A stretch of DNA of 64,000 nucleotides, from the NCBI GenBank assembly GCA_034190875.2, contig CM067357.1:1421193-1485192 (forward strand). Reading direction: 5' to 3'. Both the position numbers and the translations under genes were made by a program. The notes under the pieces are model-generated. The model saw only the letters and a program-made list of their open reading frames with translations, was not told where the DNA came from and made no database searches. This DNA comes from Urechis unicinctus. Its lineage: Eukaryota > Annelida > Polychaeta > Xenopneusta > Urechidae. Positions 33,946-45,953 of the stretch are shown here, in pieces (the first letter of the stretch is position 1; each line of letters opens with the position of its first letter).

Positions 33946-35172
33946 AGGTAAGTTAGGTAAGTATAGGGTTTAACGGCACACCAACACTAGAGTGTTATAT
34001 GGTGCCTACTTAAGGAGGGGTAAATACGAGTACGAAACGATAAGAAGGAGTCAAGGGTTAAAACTAACTAAAAATTAAATCCATTAGTATTAATTGAATT
34101 ATATGAATTGAATTATATATAATAATTTGAGAATTGTATGGTCTAAAATCTATAGAAAAGTCCAATCTCTCTTATGAATCCGAGTATCTTGGATGGATTC
34201 ACCCTTTCAAATAATTCTGAAAGGGTTTGAACCCGGAAGAAGCGATTTCGGATCAAAATCAAATCAGCACATTTGATGAGAATGTGCTTGACAGTGAATA
34301 CATTCAGGGATGGGCTCATCCCAGTATGTATTCCTTGATACATTGATATTCGCTAATTTGGTGGTCTGAAGAAGAAGTTTAGAATGAATTGGTTTGGAAG
34401 TTACGACAAGATAAAGCCCAGATCTCAAAAGTTTTAGAGTTTTGGGAGTGGCTGTAACACCACAAATTCCTTTAAATAGAACAATGAATGAAACTTTCTC
34501 TAAACTCCCGTCGGTCCTTTCAAGTACAAGAAATCTTGGCCAGTTCTCAGATTCAGTCTCATTTTTTATCTAAATGCCTTCGTTTTTGGCCAGTATGAGA
34601 GGAAGACATAATAATACAACAATTCATCACCTGTGCGCCCCACCCGCCCCGGAGCCCAATAAAGGGACATCTTAAAGATGCCAGGGCTACACAGGTGATA
34701 TACTCGTCCCCCATAAAAAGTGATACAATACGTACCCCATAGAGCCCAGACACTGGCAAGGTGCTGAGCTCGTAGAGGCGCACCATAACACCCCTAATGG
34801 AATCCGATTGACCTGATTAAGCAGCCGCCTTCTGGGACTAGTGAAGCCAATGAAATGAGAAATGGTCCATGAAGTAAATGAATGTCATGAAGGAAGGTGC
34901 CAAATGCATGTGATGGGTAGTCCCAGGGCACGACGCCACCAGCCGATAGGAATGGGCCAGGCCTACCCACCCTCTCGTCTAGGCGAATTCCGGGCCAAAG
35001 TGGTGTGTTGCAGATATAGCCCTCGCAAGGACAGCTCCACTCAACCACCAGGATCCCATCTTCCACCGACACGAGTCGCAACCCACGGCCAACAGGTTGC
35101 CCCCTATTAGTCGCCTCTTACGACATGCAGGAGGATACAGTGGGTCTATTCTACCCCCGCACCCACAGGGGG
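33946..35172 (-). mobile_element. I/Nimb-like LINE copy B, internally deleted
   Basis: 35172-34350 matches the LINE 5' region and the start of its ORF1 (compare 42057-41220). 34340-33946 matches the LINE 3' end (compare 36776-36392). The two parts join near 34340, so roughly 4.4 kb of ORF1, endonuclease, RT and RNase H are missing. Both ends are intact in structure: the head at 35172 and a GGTAAGGTAAG tail at 33946. It is a non-autonomous derivative, possibly mobilised in trans. Confidence 0.85.
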
Positions 35173-36391
35173 GGAAAAGGATTGGGGAAGCCGGTTTGAA
35201 AGTGGCGCCCCATAAATGTCAGTTTTTGAGGAAAGAGTTTACTTTCTTAGGCCATGTTGTTTCGGAAAAAGGAATTCATACGGATGCAAAGAAAGTTGAG
35301 GCGGTGGAAAGTTGGCCACGCCCCAGTAATGTGAAGGAAGTACGAAGCTTTGTTGGGTTCAGTTCCTACTATCGACGCTTAATAAGATCGTTCTCCACAG
35401 TGGCTAAGCCACTCTATCGACTGACAGAAGCTTCCCACAAATTTGAGTGAACAGAGGACTGCGAAACTGCATTTGCCACACTCAGATCAGCCCTTACCTC
35501 GGCCCCAATCCTGGCCTATCCCCGTGATATGACCCCATACGTGTTGGACACTGATGCCAGTGGTACAGGCATAGGGGCAGTTCTTTCACAGGTCCAAGAC
35601 GGCCAGGAAAGGGTTATTGCCTATTTTAGTAGGACTCTCTCTAATGTTGAAAGGAGGTACTGCGTAACCCGGAGGGAGCTTCTGGCTGTTGTAGACTCAC
35701 TCAAACATTTTCACCACTATTTGTATGGTGCCAAAACACTTGTCCGCACAGACCATGGGGCATTGCGGTGGCTTCTTAATTTTAAGCAGCCTGAGGGGCA
35801 AATGGCGAGGTGGATCGAAACCATCCAGACATATGACCATGTCATTGAATTTAGGGCTGGCCGCATTCATTTGAATGCCGATGGTCTTTCCCGCAGGCCT
35901 TGCCATCCGTGTCGCAATTGCTCAAAAAGGGAGGAGCTGGAAATGGAGAGAGGTGGTATCAATCATCATGTCAGAATGACAAAACCACTGGTTCCCGCTC
36001 TGGCTGCAGATATTCCTGACAATGGTCCACATCCCATGGTTGTGCCTATTGCTGTGGCTCGCCCTGTTGTTGCCCCTGTTGACAATCCACCTCCAGTTGC
36101 TGCTGTGGACGATGGTCCACCTCTGTGTGATGTGTCTGACTACTCCGATGTCCTCATTGAACCTGCTTCTGTGGAAGAGCTGCTAAAACTGCAATCTGCC
36201 GAGTCCAGTATTTCCTCAGTGCTGCAGTGGTCATCTAGAGGTAGCCGTCCCGGGTGGAAGGAAATCCAGTCTGAGTCAACAGATTTGAAGGTGTTGTGGA
36301 CCCACTGGGAACAGCTTGAATGCCACAATGGGTTGTTGTACAAGAAGGTTTCCTTGCCTGGTCATGAAATGGAAAAACTTTGTTTGGTAAG
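35173..36391 (+). mobile_element. Ty3/Gypsy fossil: end of RT plus RNase H
   Basis: It shows the RT end (HKCQFLRKEFTFLGHVVS, VRSFVGFSSYYRRLI) and RNase H (LDTDASGTGIGAVLSQ, YFSRTLSNVERRYCVTRREL, RTDHGALRWLLNFKQPEG, HLNADGLSRRPC). The order and motifs are those of Ty3/Gypsy pol. It is a fragment with few breaks, so it is fairly young. No LTRs, protease or integrase are visible. Both edges are set by LINE copies B and C. Confidence 0.9.
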
Positions 36392-36599
36392 GTAAGGTAA
36401 GGTAAGTATATAGGGTTTAACGGCACACCAACACTAGTGTGTTATATGGTGCCTACTTAAGGAGGGATAAATACGAGTACGAAAGGATAAGAAGGAGTCA
36501 AGGGTTAAAACTAACTAAAATTAATTAGTATTAATTGAATTATATGAATTGAATTATATAATAATTTGAGAATTGTATGGTCTAAAATTTATAGAAAAG

Positions 36600-39500
36600 T
36601 CCAATTTCTCTTATGAATCCAAGTATCTTGGATGGATTCACCCTTTCAAACAATTCTGAAAGGGTTTGAACCCGGAAGAAGCGATTTCGGATCAAAATCA
36701 AAATCAGCACATTCAATGAGAATGTGCTTGACAGTATAGGCACATTGACAAGGAATACATTCAGGGATGGGCTCATCCCTTAGTAGAAAGGCATGAGTTG
36801 TATAGGTGTGTCCTATACGAGCGCGAGCAAGAACGACCTCTTCTCTTCGGCTCTCTCTGCAGTTGTGTGGCCCACCCCCCAAGTTGAGGCTGGATTTCGT
36901 AAAGTTTGTTTGGAATGGATTCATCCCACTGGTCCTGCCATTTTTGTTTAAAAATTGGAACGACTTGAGGTTTTAAATCTGTAAAGGAATCTTGGTTTCA
37001 GACACTGGCTCATGTAGGGCTTCCTTTGCAGTCCTATCGGCTTTTTCGTTGCCTGGGATACCTATGTGACTGGGTACCCAGACAAACTCAACATTTTTAC
37101 CCAGCATGGATAAACGAGTAAGATTTTCTAAAATATCTACAACAATATGGCACGATAACAACTTATTCCCAATTGCCTCCAGGGCAGATAAAGAATCACT
37201 AAAAATTGTAAAATCCGCATTGGGATGGTGAGCAATAAGGCCCAATGCCATCCTTATTGCGGTAACTTCAGCTGTAAAAACAGATGCTGCACCAGGCAGT
37301 CTTTTCTTGTGGGTCTGAGGTCCGAACACGACTCCAGCACCCACACGGTTTGCATCTTTGGATCCATCAGTATAAATAAGTATCTTGTCTTTGTGATGTT
37401 CTTTTATTTCATGAAATTCATCAAGAGGTCATTTGCATTTAATTTATCATATTTGGTAAGGGATGTGTCTATTGTTGGTGTGTTCAATTGCCAGGGTGGT
37501 GTTTCGGGAATTTTGTTTGGAGCAATAATGTCTAAATTATTGGATATGTTGTTTAGCGATTCTTGAATACGGATGCCAAGAGGTGGTATGGCATTAGGTT
37601 TAGTTTCATATATTACTTGGTATTTGGGATGGAAGATAATGTCATAGGCAGGGTGATCTGGATTGCTTTTTATTTTAATTGCATATTGGAGGGCCAGTTT
37701 GTTTCTTCTTAGATGGATAGGCATTTCATTGGCTTCAGTGTGGAGGCTTTCAATGGGTGATGTTCGAAATGCCCCAAGGCAAATCCTCAGAGCCTGATTC
37801 TGGACTATGTCCAGTCGTTTTAGATAAGATTTTCGAGCTGCACCGTAAACGATGCAGCCATAGTCAAGCTTTGATCTTATCAAGGACCGGTAGAGTCTGA
37901 GCAGGACCTGCCTGTCAGCTCCCCAGTCCAGCTTGGACACTACTTTAAGAAGATTCATTGCCTTGAGACATTTATTCCTGATGTAATTAATATGGGATTT
38001 AAAATTCAGTTTTGAATCAAATATGATACCTAAGAATTTGGTTTCTTCCACAACAGGGACGGGATTTTTATTGATGGTTAATTCTGGGTCAGGGTGAAGG
38101 CCCCTTCTTTGACAAAAATGTACACAAACTGTTTTTGTAGTAGAAAATTTGAAACCATTTTCATCTGCCCATTTCTGAATTTTGTTAAGGTTGATTTGTA
38201 GCTGGCGTTCTATGGTGGTCATACTGCTGGATCGGTAAGATATAAGGAAATCGTCTACATAAAGTGATTTTTCTATTTCAGGTTTAAGAACTTTTGTGAT
38301 GCTATTGATCTTTAGATTGAAAAGTGTGACAGAAAGAATGCTGCCCTGTGGGACCCCCATTTCCTGACCATGTTGGTCCGAAAGTGATGTCCCAATTCTT
38401 ACCTTAAAAAATCTATCATTTAAAAAATTTTGTATAAATAGTGGCATATTACCTCGAAGACCAGCTTCTTGTAGATCTTTTAAAATCCCATATTTCCATG
38501 TCGTGTCATATGCTTTCTCAAGATCGAAAAACACAGACACGACATGGTCCCCCTTTAAAAATGCATCCCTAATATAAGACTCTGTAACTTAACAAGGTTG
38601 TCTGTGGTACATCGGCCTTTTCTAAAGCCAGATTGATGTTCATTTATTATATTATTAGTTTCCAAGTACCACATAAGACGCTTGTTAACGATTCGCTCCA
38701 TGGTTTTACAGAGACAGCTCGTGAGAGCGATGGGCCTGTAGCTCGACGGGTTGGTTGGGTCTTTTCCGGACTTTGGGAGAGGGATGATGGTAGCCTCTCT
38801 CCATGAGTCCGGATATTCTCCACTGCTCCATATGTGATTGTATATGTCTAATAAGACATACAAGGACTCTTCTGGAAGATGTTTAAGAAGTTGGTAATGA
38901 ACATCGTCTGGTCCTACTGCAGTGTCCTTGCAGAGTTTCAAAGATTCTTTCAATTCTTCTAAAGTAAAAGGAACATTATAATTTTCGTCGTTGTTTGACC
39001 TAAAATTAATTTTGTGTTTTCAGTTATCTGTTTATGTCTTTGAAACTTTTCAGTATAATTAGCAGTGGAAGAATTCATGGTTATTGTGTCCGCTATGATG
39101 TTAGATATTTCCTGTTTGTTTTTTACTTCATTACCATCTGGTGTTAGAAGGTAAGAAGAAGTGGAAGAGGTGTTTTTTCCACTTATTTTGCGGACCATTT
39201 CCCATGTCTTTTTGATTGATGTTCTCGAGTTTAATTTTGATATATAAAATTTCCATGAATTCTTTTTACTTTCTTTAACAACCCGCCGAGCTCTCGCTCT
39301 CGCTGCCCTGAATGATGCCAGGTTTGCATGGGTTGGGTGAGTTTGAAATAACTTAAGGGCCCTTTTTCTGTGGTTGATGGCGTCCTGGCAGTCTTGGTTA
39401 AACCATGGTTTTGGGATGCGCCTGGGCTTTGCCGAGGACTTCGGAATAGTTTTGGAGGCAATTTCAAGCAGTTTAGCACAAAATGTATTGATGTGTGTAT

Positions 39501-40262
39501 CTCTCCCTTGCATCTTATCCCTGTGGATAGCCTCCCCACACAGAGATCCTAAGGAGGGCCAGTCTGCTTTATGCAGCTGCCACTTTGGAGGTGACTCTGG
39601 TGGTAACGGAGGGTTTAGGTGGATAAGAATGGGGAAGTGGTCACTTCCACAGGTATCATTGACACCAACTTCCCATGCAAGGTCGAGAAACAAAGAAGGA
39701 GAAGAGAAAGAAAGATCTATTGCGGTGGGTGTGCCATAGCCTGGATGGATGTATGTATTTGAGCCGTCATTTAAAAGGCAGAGATTGTGAGAAATGAAGA
39801 AATCTTCTACAATTTGGCCTTTTCCATCATCATATGTATTGCCCCATAAAGAGTTGTGGGCATTAAAATCACCCATGAGGAGAACTGGCTCTGGCAACTG
39901 GGCACGATGTTGTCCAGTTCTCCTCGTGTAAAATTTTGGCTTGGTGGTAAGTAAAGGGAGCAAAGTGTGATGGACTTATTTAAGGTTATATTTACTGCTA
40001 CTGCTTGAAGGTTTGTATTGAGTTCTATTTGTTTCTGGGGAATAAAATCCTTGATTAAAATGGACGAGCCGCCAGAAGCTCGTTCCCCAGTGCCTCCAAA
40101 TTTATGGTAAGATTTATAGCCTTTCAAGCTATAGTTATTTTCTGCCTTCAGAAATGTTTCCTGAAGGCAGGCTGCAATACCATTATTTTTGTTGAGTAAA
40201 GTAAGAAGTTCTTCATGATTATTCCGAAGTCCTCGGCAATTCCATTGTATAATGCCAGCCAT
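36600..40262 (-). pseudogene. LINE copy C ORF2: endonuclease, reverse transcriptase, RNase H
   Basis: Enzyme parts in order are: endonuclease start IIQWNCRGLRNNHEELLTLL (40262 down); LLMGDFNAHNSLWG and GSDHFPILIHL, including the catalytic D and SDH; RT with SYRPIALTSCLCKTMERIV, SGFRKGRCTTDNL, FFDLEKAYD, GVPQGSILS and active site YVDD (near 38260); RNase H with TDGSK, AEVTAIRMAL, IFSDSLSAL and NEKADRTAKEA. The reading frame is broken at least four times: between 39963 and 39807, near 38955, near 38550 and near 37400. ORF2 is therefore not functional as written. All key catalytic motifs survive, so inactivation is recent or partly due to sequence error. Confidence 0.88.
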
Positions 40263-40508
40263 TACCTATCAGGGGGTTTGGCGGGACGTTTGCTGCCATG
40301 GTGGACCTCAGTCCCCATGGCATTCCTAGGTCCGTAGGTTCCCTGGGCCACTACAGACCCAGGGTCCCGATTGGCCCCTGATGATGTGTGTCTGCCATGG
40401 GGGACCTCATCAGTCTCCATGGCAGACAATGGGCCATAGATGTTGGGCCCAACAAAAGAATCTGGGTTCTGAACCCTGATAAGTTTTGATTTTACTGACC
40501 GCGGGAGT

Positions 40509-41672
40509 TTATTGTATTTGTTTTGTTGTTATGTGTTCATTGACTTTTGGGGTAGTGGGGGTGTTTGGTTTTGTTTGTTCTGTTGGGGGATTGCTGGCTT
40601 TGAAAGGGGGTTGTTTCGGAGGGTGGTTTTCTGTTTGTGTACTAATAGATTTGGTTATTTTAGTTGGTGCTGCAGCAGTACTAGCATATGAAGGTCTGGA
40701 AGAAGTTGAATTTTGGCACTCTACTATTTTTCTCGCTTCAGGAAAAGAAAGTTTTTGGGTGATATGTAGTGTTTGAATTTGTTTTTCGATTTGCCAAATT
40801 GGACAACGTTTAGAGTATGCGGGATGAGCACCGGAGCAGTTTGCGCACTTGAATGGTGCCTTGCAATCCTGCTCCCCGTGCTCATCACCGCATTTGGGGC
40901 AGATTGGTGTTCTATTGCATCTTGTTCGAAAGTGTCCATATTTCTGGCAATTGTGGCATCTTAAAGGATTTGGAATAAATGGTTCAGTTTTGATGTTCAG
41001 GCCAGCTATTTTAATGTTGTTTGGAAGGTAAGGGATGTTAAAAGTAAGGATGTGGGTGCCTGTGGGAATTTTTTCTCCATTTTTATTAATGAGCACTTTG
41101 GCTACTTCACTGACATTTTGATTTTTCAATTCCTCCAAAATTTCTTCTTCGCTGCAGTATTTAAGTTCGAAAGATTTTATAACACCCTTGATGGTGTTAA
41201 GGGTTCTATGAGGGCTGAATTTTACATTGATATTTGCTATTTTACTGGTTTGGAGAAGAAGTTTGGAATGAATTTGTTTTGAAGTTTCTACAAGGTAAAG
41301 CCCAGATCTCAAAAGTTTTAAAGTTTTTGGGGTGCCCGCAATACCACAAATTCCTTTAAATAGAACAATGAATGAAACTTTCTCTAAACTTCCGTCGGTA
41401 CTTTCAAGTATAAGAAATCTTTGCCAATTTTCAACTTGATTCAAATCATTTTCTTCGGTGTGCTTCATTTTCTGGCCAGGAGGAGAAACAGACATAGTAA
41501 TACAACAATTCATCACCTGTGCTCCCCACCCGCCCCGGAGCCCAATAAAGGGACATCTTAAAGATGCCAGGGCTACACAGGTGATATACTCGTCCCCCAT
41601 AAAAAGTGATACAATACGTAACCCATAGAGCCCAGACACTGGCAAGGTGCTGAGCTCGTAGAGGCGCACCAT
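40509..41672 (-). CDS. LINE copy C ORF1: gag-like nucleic-acid-binding protein
   Basis: An uninterrupted frame of 387 codons; the true start may be an internal Met (about residue 54-60) because the first part overlaps the LINE 5' region. It carries three zinc knuckles: CHNCQKYGHFRTRC, CPKCGDEHGEQDC and CANCSGAHPAYSKRC. An RRM-like stretch precedes them (FKGICGIAGTPKTLKLLRSG, ILTFNIPYLPNNIKIAGL). A Ser/Thr/Pro-rich tail follows. ORF1 proteins of this type bind LINE RNA and form the RNP. ORF1 is intact although ORF2 is broken. Confidence 0.85.
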   Translation of the reverse strand: MVRLYELSTLPVSGLYGLRIVSLFMGDEYITCVALASLRCPFIGLRGGWGAQVMNCCITMSVSPPGQKMKHTEENDLNQVENWQRFLILESTDGSLEKVSFIVLFKGICGIAGTPKTLKLLRSGLYLVETSKQIHSKLLLQTSKIANINVKFSPHRTLNTIKGVIKSFELKYCSEEEILEELKNQNVSEVAKVLINKNGEKIPTGTHILTFNIPYLPNNIKIAGLNIKTEPFIPNPLRCHNCQKYGHFRTRCNRTPICPKCGDEHGEQDCKAPFKCANCSGAHPAYSKRCPIWQIEKQIQTLHITQKLSFPEARKIVECQNSTSSRPSYASTAAAPTKITKSISTQTENHPPKQPPFKASNPPTEQTKPNTPTTPKVNEHITTKQIQ

Positions 41673-42057
41673 AACACCCCTAATGGAATCCGATTGACCT
41701 GATTAAGCAGCCGCCTTCTGGGACTAGTGAAGCCAATGAAATGAGAAATGGTCCATGAAGTAAATGAATGTCATGAAGGAAGATGCCAAATGCATGTGAC
41801 GGGTAGTCCCAGGGCACGACGCCACCAGCCGATAGGAATGGGCCAGGCCTACCCACCCTCTCGTCTAGGCGAATTCCGGGCCAAAGTGGTGTGTTGCAGA
41901 TATAGCCCTCGCAAGGACCGCTCCACTCAACCACCAGGATCCCATCTTCCACCGACACGAGTTGCAACCCACGGCCAACAGGTTGCCCCCTATTAGTCGC
42001 CTCTTACGACATGCAGGAGGATACAGTGGGTCTATTCTACCCCCGGACCCACAGGGG

Positions 42058-42216
42058 GAAGCCGATTGACTGAACCAGGCCATTCCAGCCTCTCGTCTAT
42101 TTGAAGTCCAGGTCAAAGTTGTGTGTTGCCGATACAGCCCCCATAAGGACCTCTCCAATTGTCCACCGACACGAGTCGTAACCCGCAGCAAACAGATTGC
42201 CCCCTACGGATATCCA
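42058..42216 (-). mobile_element. SINE head fragment
   Basis: AAGCCGATTGACTGAACCAGGCCATTCC to ACGAGTCGTAACCCGCAGC matches the internal part of the SINE head. It directly abuts the 5' end of LINE copy C. Confidence 0.75.
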
Positions 42217-42317
42217 GAAATGGCTGGAAACCCACAGGAACAAACCAATATTCAATAACAAAGAATAAGACTTAAACTGCAAACTTCACGTGGATTACGC
42301 TATGTAATGGCCTCCAG

Positions 42318-42614
42318 TAATAAAGTGTTTAGGGTTTAATGCCACACAAACACGAATGTGTAATATGGTTCCTACAAAGATGTATGGACAAGACTGACCT
42401 AATTAGGCAGCCTCCTTTTAGGATAAATAAGACGGGGGAGAGGGTGATACTGAAATCGATGCTAATGAAGGTGAACAGAAACACACATTATTCAGGGTCA
42501 CCACCAGCCGATTGACTGGACCAGGGTCGTTCCAGCCTCTCTTCTAGGTAAAATCCGGGCCTTCACAATGACCGCACTAAATAACCGGGACCTCATTGTC
42601 CACCAACACGATGT
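42318..42614 (-). mobile_element. SINE copy, diverged
   Basis: It has the 3' tail block TTTAGGGTTTAATGCCACACAAACAC, the middle block AGGCAGCCTCCTTTTAGGATAAAT and the head block CCAGCCGATTGACTGGACCAGG in the expected order. The 5' end of the head is missing. Confidence 0.8.
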
Positions 42615-43290
42615 TACGTCTGACATTAAAGGTGTCCAAGGAAGATACGTATTAAAGAGGAGCTCCTCTCAACTTCATCACTCACCCATCCAGTGACCGA
42701 GTTACAACACTAGGCCTCTTCAGCATAAAGAAACTAATCGAACTCGGGTGTAATCAACCAAGTTTTAATTTCTCTTTCTTTGCAATCATCTGTGTAAATG
42801 GCAGTACGGCACAAATCTTTGAATTCCCGGAAACAAATGCGAGAAACAGATGGCTCTGTATTGCCCTACTTGCTGATCGACAGCAGGGCAGTTGTAGGCC
42901 GAGAAATATGTACGATGCATGAAGACCATAAATCCACAGGGTTGCATAGAAACTGCAGGACAGAGAAGTTTATGTCAAGGAGAGAATAGGAAGGAAGAGA
43001 TGGATCAACAGGTCAGAACTGAGACCCTGTCCCACTGGTTGATTCAACGTACCACTATTTGACCCACTTACACACGATGGGCTTATTCCGTCACGTGGTG
43101 CTTCTCTGTTGTATGGCCTAAAAAGATCTAAGATGTACCCCATGCAGCACCAGACGCACACAGGGGACTCAACACTCAGTTCGCAAATTATGTACCGCAC
43201 ATGGTTGATGGAAGTCCTGTCATCGCAGCTGTCAGCTGAGCTGGACAAAATACGTCATCACACTGGATGTCAGCGACAACAAAATAGAAT
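42615..43290. other. no gene recognised
   Basis: Nothing supported between SINE pieces. Confidence 0.4.
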
Positions 43291-43397
43291 GGTAAGGACA
43301 GGGTTTAACAGCACGCAAACACTAATGTGTTATGTGTGCCCACCAAGGTGAATAGATAAGATTAAGCAGCAGCCTCTAAGACAAATGGGAAAAAGAA
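43291..43397 (-). mobile_element. SINE 3' fragment
   Basis: GGTAAGGACAGGGTTTAACA, then AACACTAATGTGTTATG, then GATTAAGCAGCAGCCTC match the tail half of the SINE. It is followed directly by a Gypsy fossil. Confidence 0.75.
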
Positions 43398-43429
43398 GGA
43401 TGTGTCAGAAGTAGGCGTGGGTGCGTGCC

Positions 43430-43960
43430 TAATGCAGAAAACGCAAACGGTAGCATTTGCTTCAAGAGCACTAACAAACGTGGAGCAAAGGTATGCGCAA
43501 ATTGTAAAGGAAACATTAGCTAGCATTTTCTGACTGGAACAGAGCCCCAAACGGTCTTCATCGCATGCTTCTGAGAATGCACAACTATGACGTCATAGTG
43601 GTGTACAAACAAGGAAAAGATATGAATCTAGCAGATACACTCAGTCGTGCCTATCCAACGTATAAGCAGAAGCTCCAAGGCCATTTGGAAAAGAAACTGG
43701 AAGTCATACACACGGCTAATTACCCCAGAGTAATGAAGAGAGACTGCTAAATTTGCAACAACAAACCAAAGCTGACCACACACTCCAGACCCTACAGCAA
43801 ACTATAATGAGGGGATGACCCATTGTTAAGGAGAAGACTCAACAGGAAATACTTCCTTACTTCACTGTTAGAGAAGAGCAAGCTACACAAGATGGACTCA
43901 GGAGAAATGAAAAAACTACATGAACCTCATTTGGGAATACAGTAATATCCAAATATTAAC
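43430..43960 (+). mobile_element. Ty3/Gypsy fossil: RNase H end and linker
   Basis: VAFASRALTNVEQRYAQI, then LLRMHNYDVIVVYKQGKDM and LADTLSRAY are typical of the end of Ty3/Gypsy RNase H. Weaker matches extend to the region before integrase (LPYFTVREE). It is a broken fragment with several breaks and no LTRs. It is of a different subfamily and looks older than the copy at 35173. Confidence 0.75.
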
Positions 43961-44320
43961 GTCGCATAAAGCTTGATGAACACTAATCAGCATTAGTGAT
44001 ATTTGGCGGGTTATCCGCATTCACTGGTGATGTGTGAGTGGGCTGCAATGATGTCCACATGAGTAATAAGCAAGCCAACCGCAATCGAAAATCATACATA
44101 TATAAACGAAGGATCAGATAGCGACGGTTGGTCTTATAATCCTTACAATCAGCTTCTATCCTGCTTTCGCATCAAATACATTTGTTTTGTCGTTTAGAAT
44201 GGAGCAAGGGATGTCTGTGCTGACGCACACGCTGTACCGGGTGAAAGTGACAAGTGAGGTAAGCATAAGGTTATGCAGCACAACAACAAGTGCCAGATAA
44301 CGCATCTTTTGGCCAGAAAG

Positions 44321-44355
<35 letters not shown>

Positions 44356-44799
44356 CAACGATAATATAACACAATAACGAGGTAGGTCAACAGAAAGAGA
44401 CCAAAGAGTCAGTCAGTTGTCAGAAAGACCTGGTCGGTCCGCAAAATCAGGACCGAGTCAACTGCTGTTACTTAGCAAATGCACACTTGCTGCATGCTTT
44501 TGTTTGTATTCCAGTTTAAGTACAACAAAATTGCGGCTACAAGAAAATAACCAACTACTAATTCCAGCGACTCAAACGGGGTTGAATTTTCCTCCTAGGA
44601 GGATAGAATATGTATCCGTCAATCCCTCCGCATCAGGGAAAATGATTGGCTTTCATCAATGCAAGCGCTTAACTGATTTGAAAGTCACGAGTCATGGCCA
44701 ATCATATAATACAAAAGAACATTGAGTCAATGCATGAGTGGTCTCTAGATTCCTTACTTAAGACAATGAGAATTTCCACCAAAACAACAGAACTCCAAA
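43961..44799. other. no gene; poly-C run
   Basis: A C31 run occupies 44323-44353. The rest has no recognisable feature. Confidence 0.5.
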
Positions 44800-45242
44800 G
44801 CTATGGACCAGGTCATTCCAGTCTCTCGTCTGGATGAAATACGTGTCAATGTGGTGTGTTGCACATATGGCCCACAAAAGGACCTCATGATTCCCATTGT
44901 CCACCGACACTGATGTGTTATGTGGGGCCTACAAAGATGAATAGATACGATTTACCTGATTAAGCAGTCGCCTTCTAAGGCAAATGGAATAAAAAGGGAG
45001 ATACAAGTGGATGATAATGTCAAATATAAAAATGCACATATTATTTCACCACAAGACGATTGATTGGACCAGGTAATTTCTATCCCTCGTCTTGGGGAAA
45101 TCCAGGCCAGATAGCTCTGTGTTGCAGACATGGCCCTAAAAAGGGCCTCTCCACTAAGCCACCTAAATCCCATTGTCCATTGACACGAGTAGCAACTCAT
45201 GGCCAACAGGTTGCCCCCTATAACTTGCCTCTGAGGACATGA
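44800..45242 (-). mobile_element. SINE head fragment followed by a SINE copy lacking its tail end
   Basis: 44800-44911 matches part of a SINE head (GACCAGGTCATTCCAGTCTCTCG…CCACCGACAC). 44912-45242 is a second copy starting in the tail block TGTGTTATGTGGGGCCTAC and running through ACCTGATTAAGCAGTCGCC to the head block CAACAGGTTGCCCCCTATAA. Both are diverged. Confidence 0.75.
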
Positions 45243-45953
45243 TTGGGGATACCAACGCGACGTGGTTGAACTCCTGTCACCTGATAACAACCTGAGGCAT
45301 GTGAACCTTGGCCATTAAGAGGCGCTGAGTGAGGAAGAAGCTCGATATATCATATATTTTATAACTCTTTTATTTTATTTTATAACTCTTATATTAGTTA
45401 TTGAAAACTTGACAGTTTACCATTGACCTGTATTAACTATTTGATTGCCTGTGACGTAGTCGCTTTTTGTCTTTTAAGAGGAGCTATATGCTAAGATGTT
45501 GAGATAAACGTAACCTTATTTTACAGACACCTTAAAAATAAACGCACTAGAAAAAAAAGGGAAATCGATGTTGATGAAGATGCACAGAAGAATATGGAGC
45601 CAAAGAAAAAAATATCCTAGTCAATTTCATCACGCACCCGTGTATGGATGTAATCCTTTCACTTCATACTTCATGCGTCATCTCATACTTGATATGTTTT
45701 TTCAAGTAACTTGTAGAAGGCTATATTAATTTTTGATTTTGTAAAAGAGGTTAACGTATTATAATTGAGTAGAGTATTTTTGCGCTTGGGAGTATAATTG
45801 GGTCAGTTGGCCTTGTGGGATTGCCTATTAGCCAACCCCACAATGCGATAATGTAATGAATAAAAAACGTTATGCTACTCCAACGAAACCCTAGCTGTCT
45901 TTATAACAATACAATTGATGAAAGATGTAATTCAAATTTCCAAATGATAGTAA
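45243..45953. other. no gene recognised
   Basis: AT-rich stretch with duplicated TTTATTTTATAACTCTT at about 45356-45386. Nothing else seen. Confidence 0.4.

Larger units (their letters stand above)
36392..42057 (-). mobile_element. nearly full-length I/Nimb-like LINE, copy C
   Basis: A 5.67-kb non-LTR retrotransposon. From the 5' end (42057) it has a head of about 380 bases, ORF1 with zinc knuckles, ORF2 with APE endonuclease, RT and RNase H, and a C-terminal Cys/His stretch. The 3' tail on the plus strand begins (GGTAA)x4. APE plus RNase H plus a gag-like ORF1 with CCHC knuckles places it in the I superfamily (I or Nimb); Jockey elements usually lack RNase H. The first 300 or so bases are the same as the head of the local SINEs. 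Confidence 0.9.

Noticed and set aside
34794-35110. Open frames in the LINE/SINE head on both strands
   Set aside because: The head is non-coding repeat sequence found in all SINE copies, with no conserved frame.
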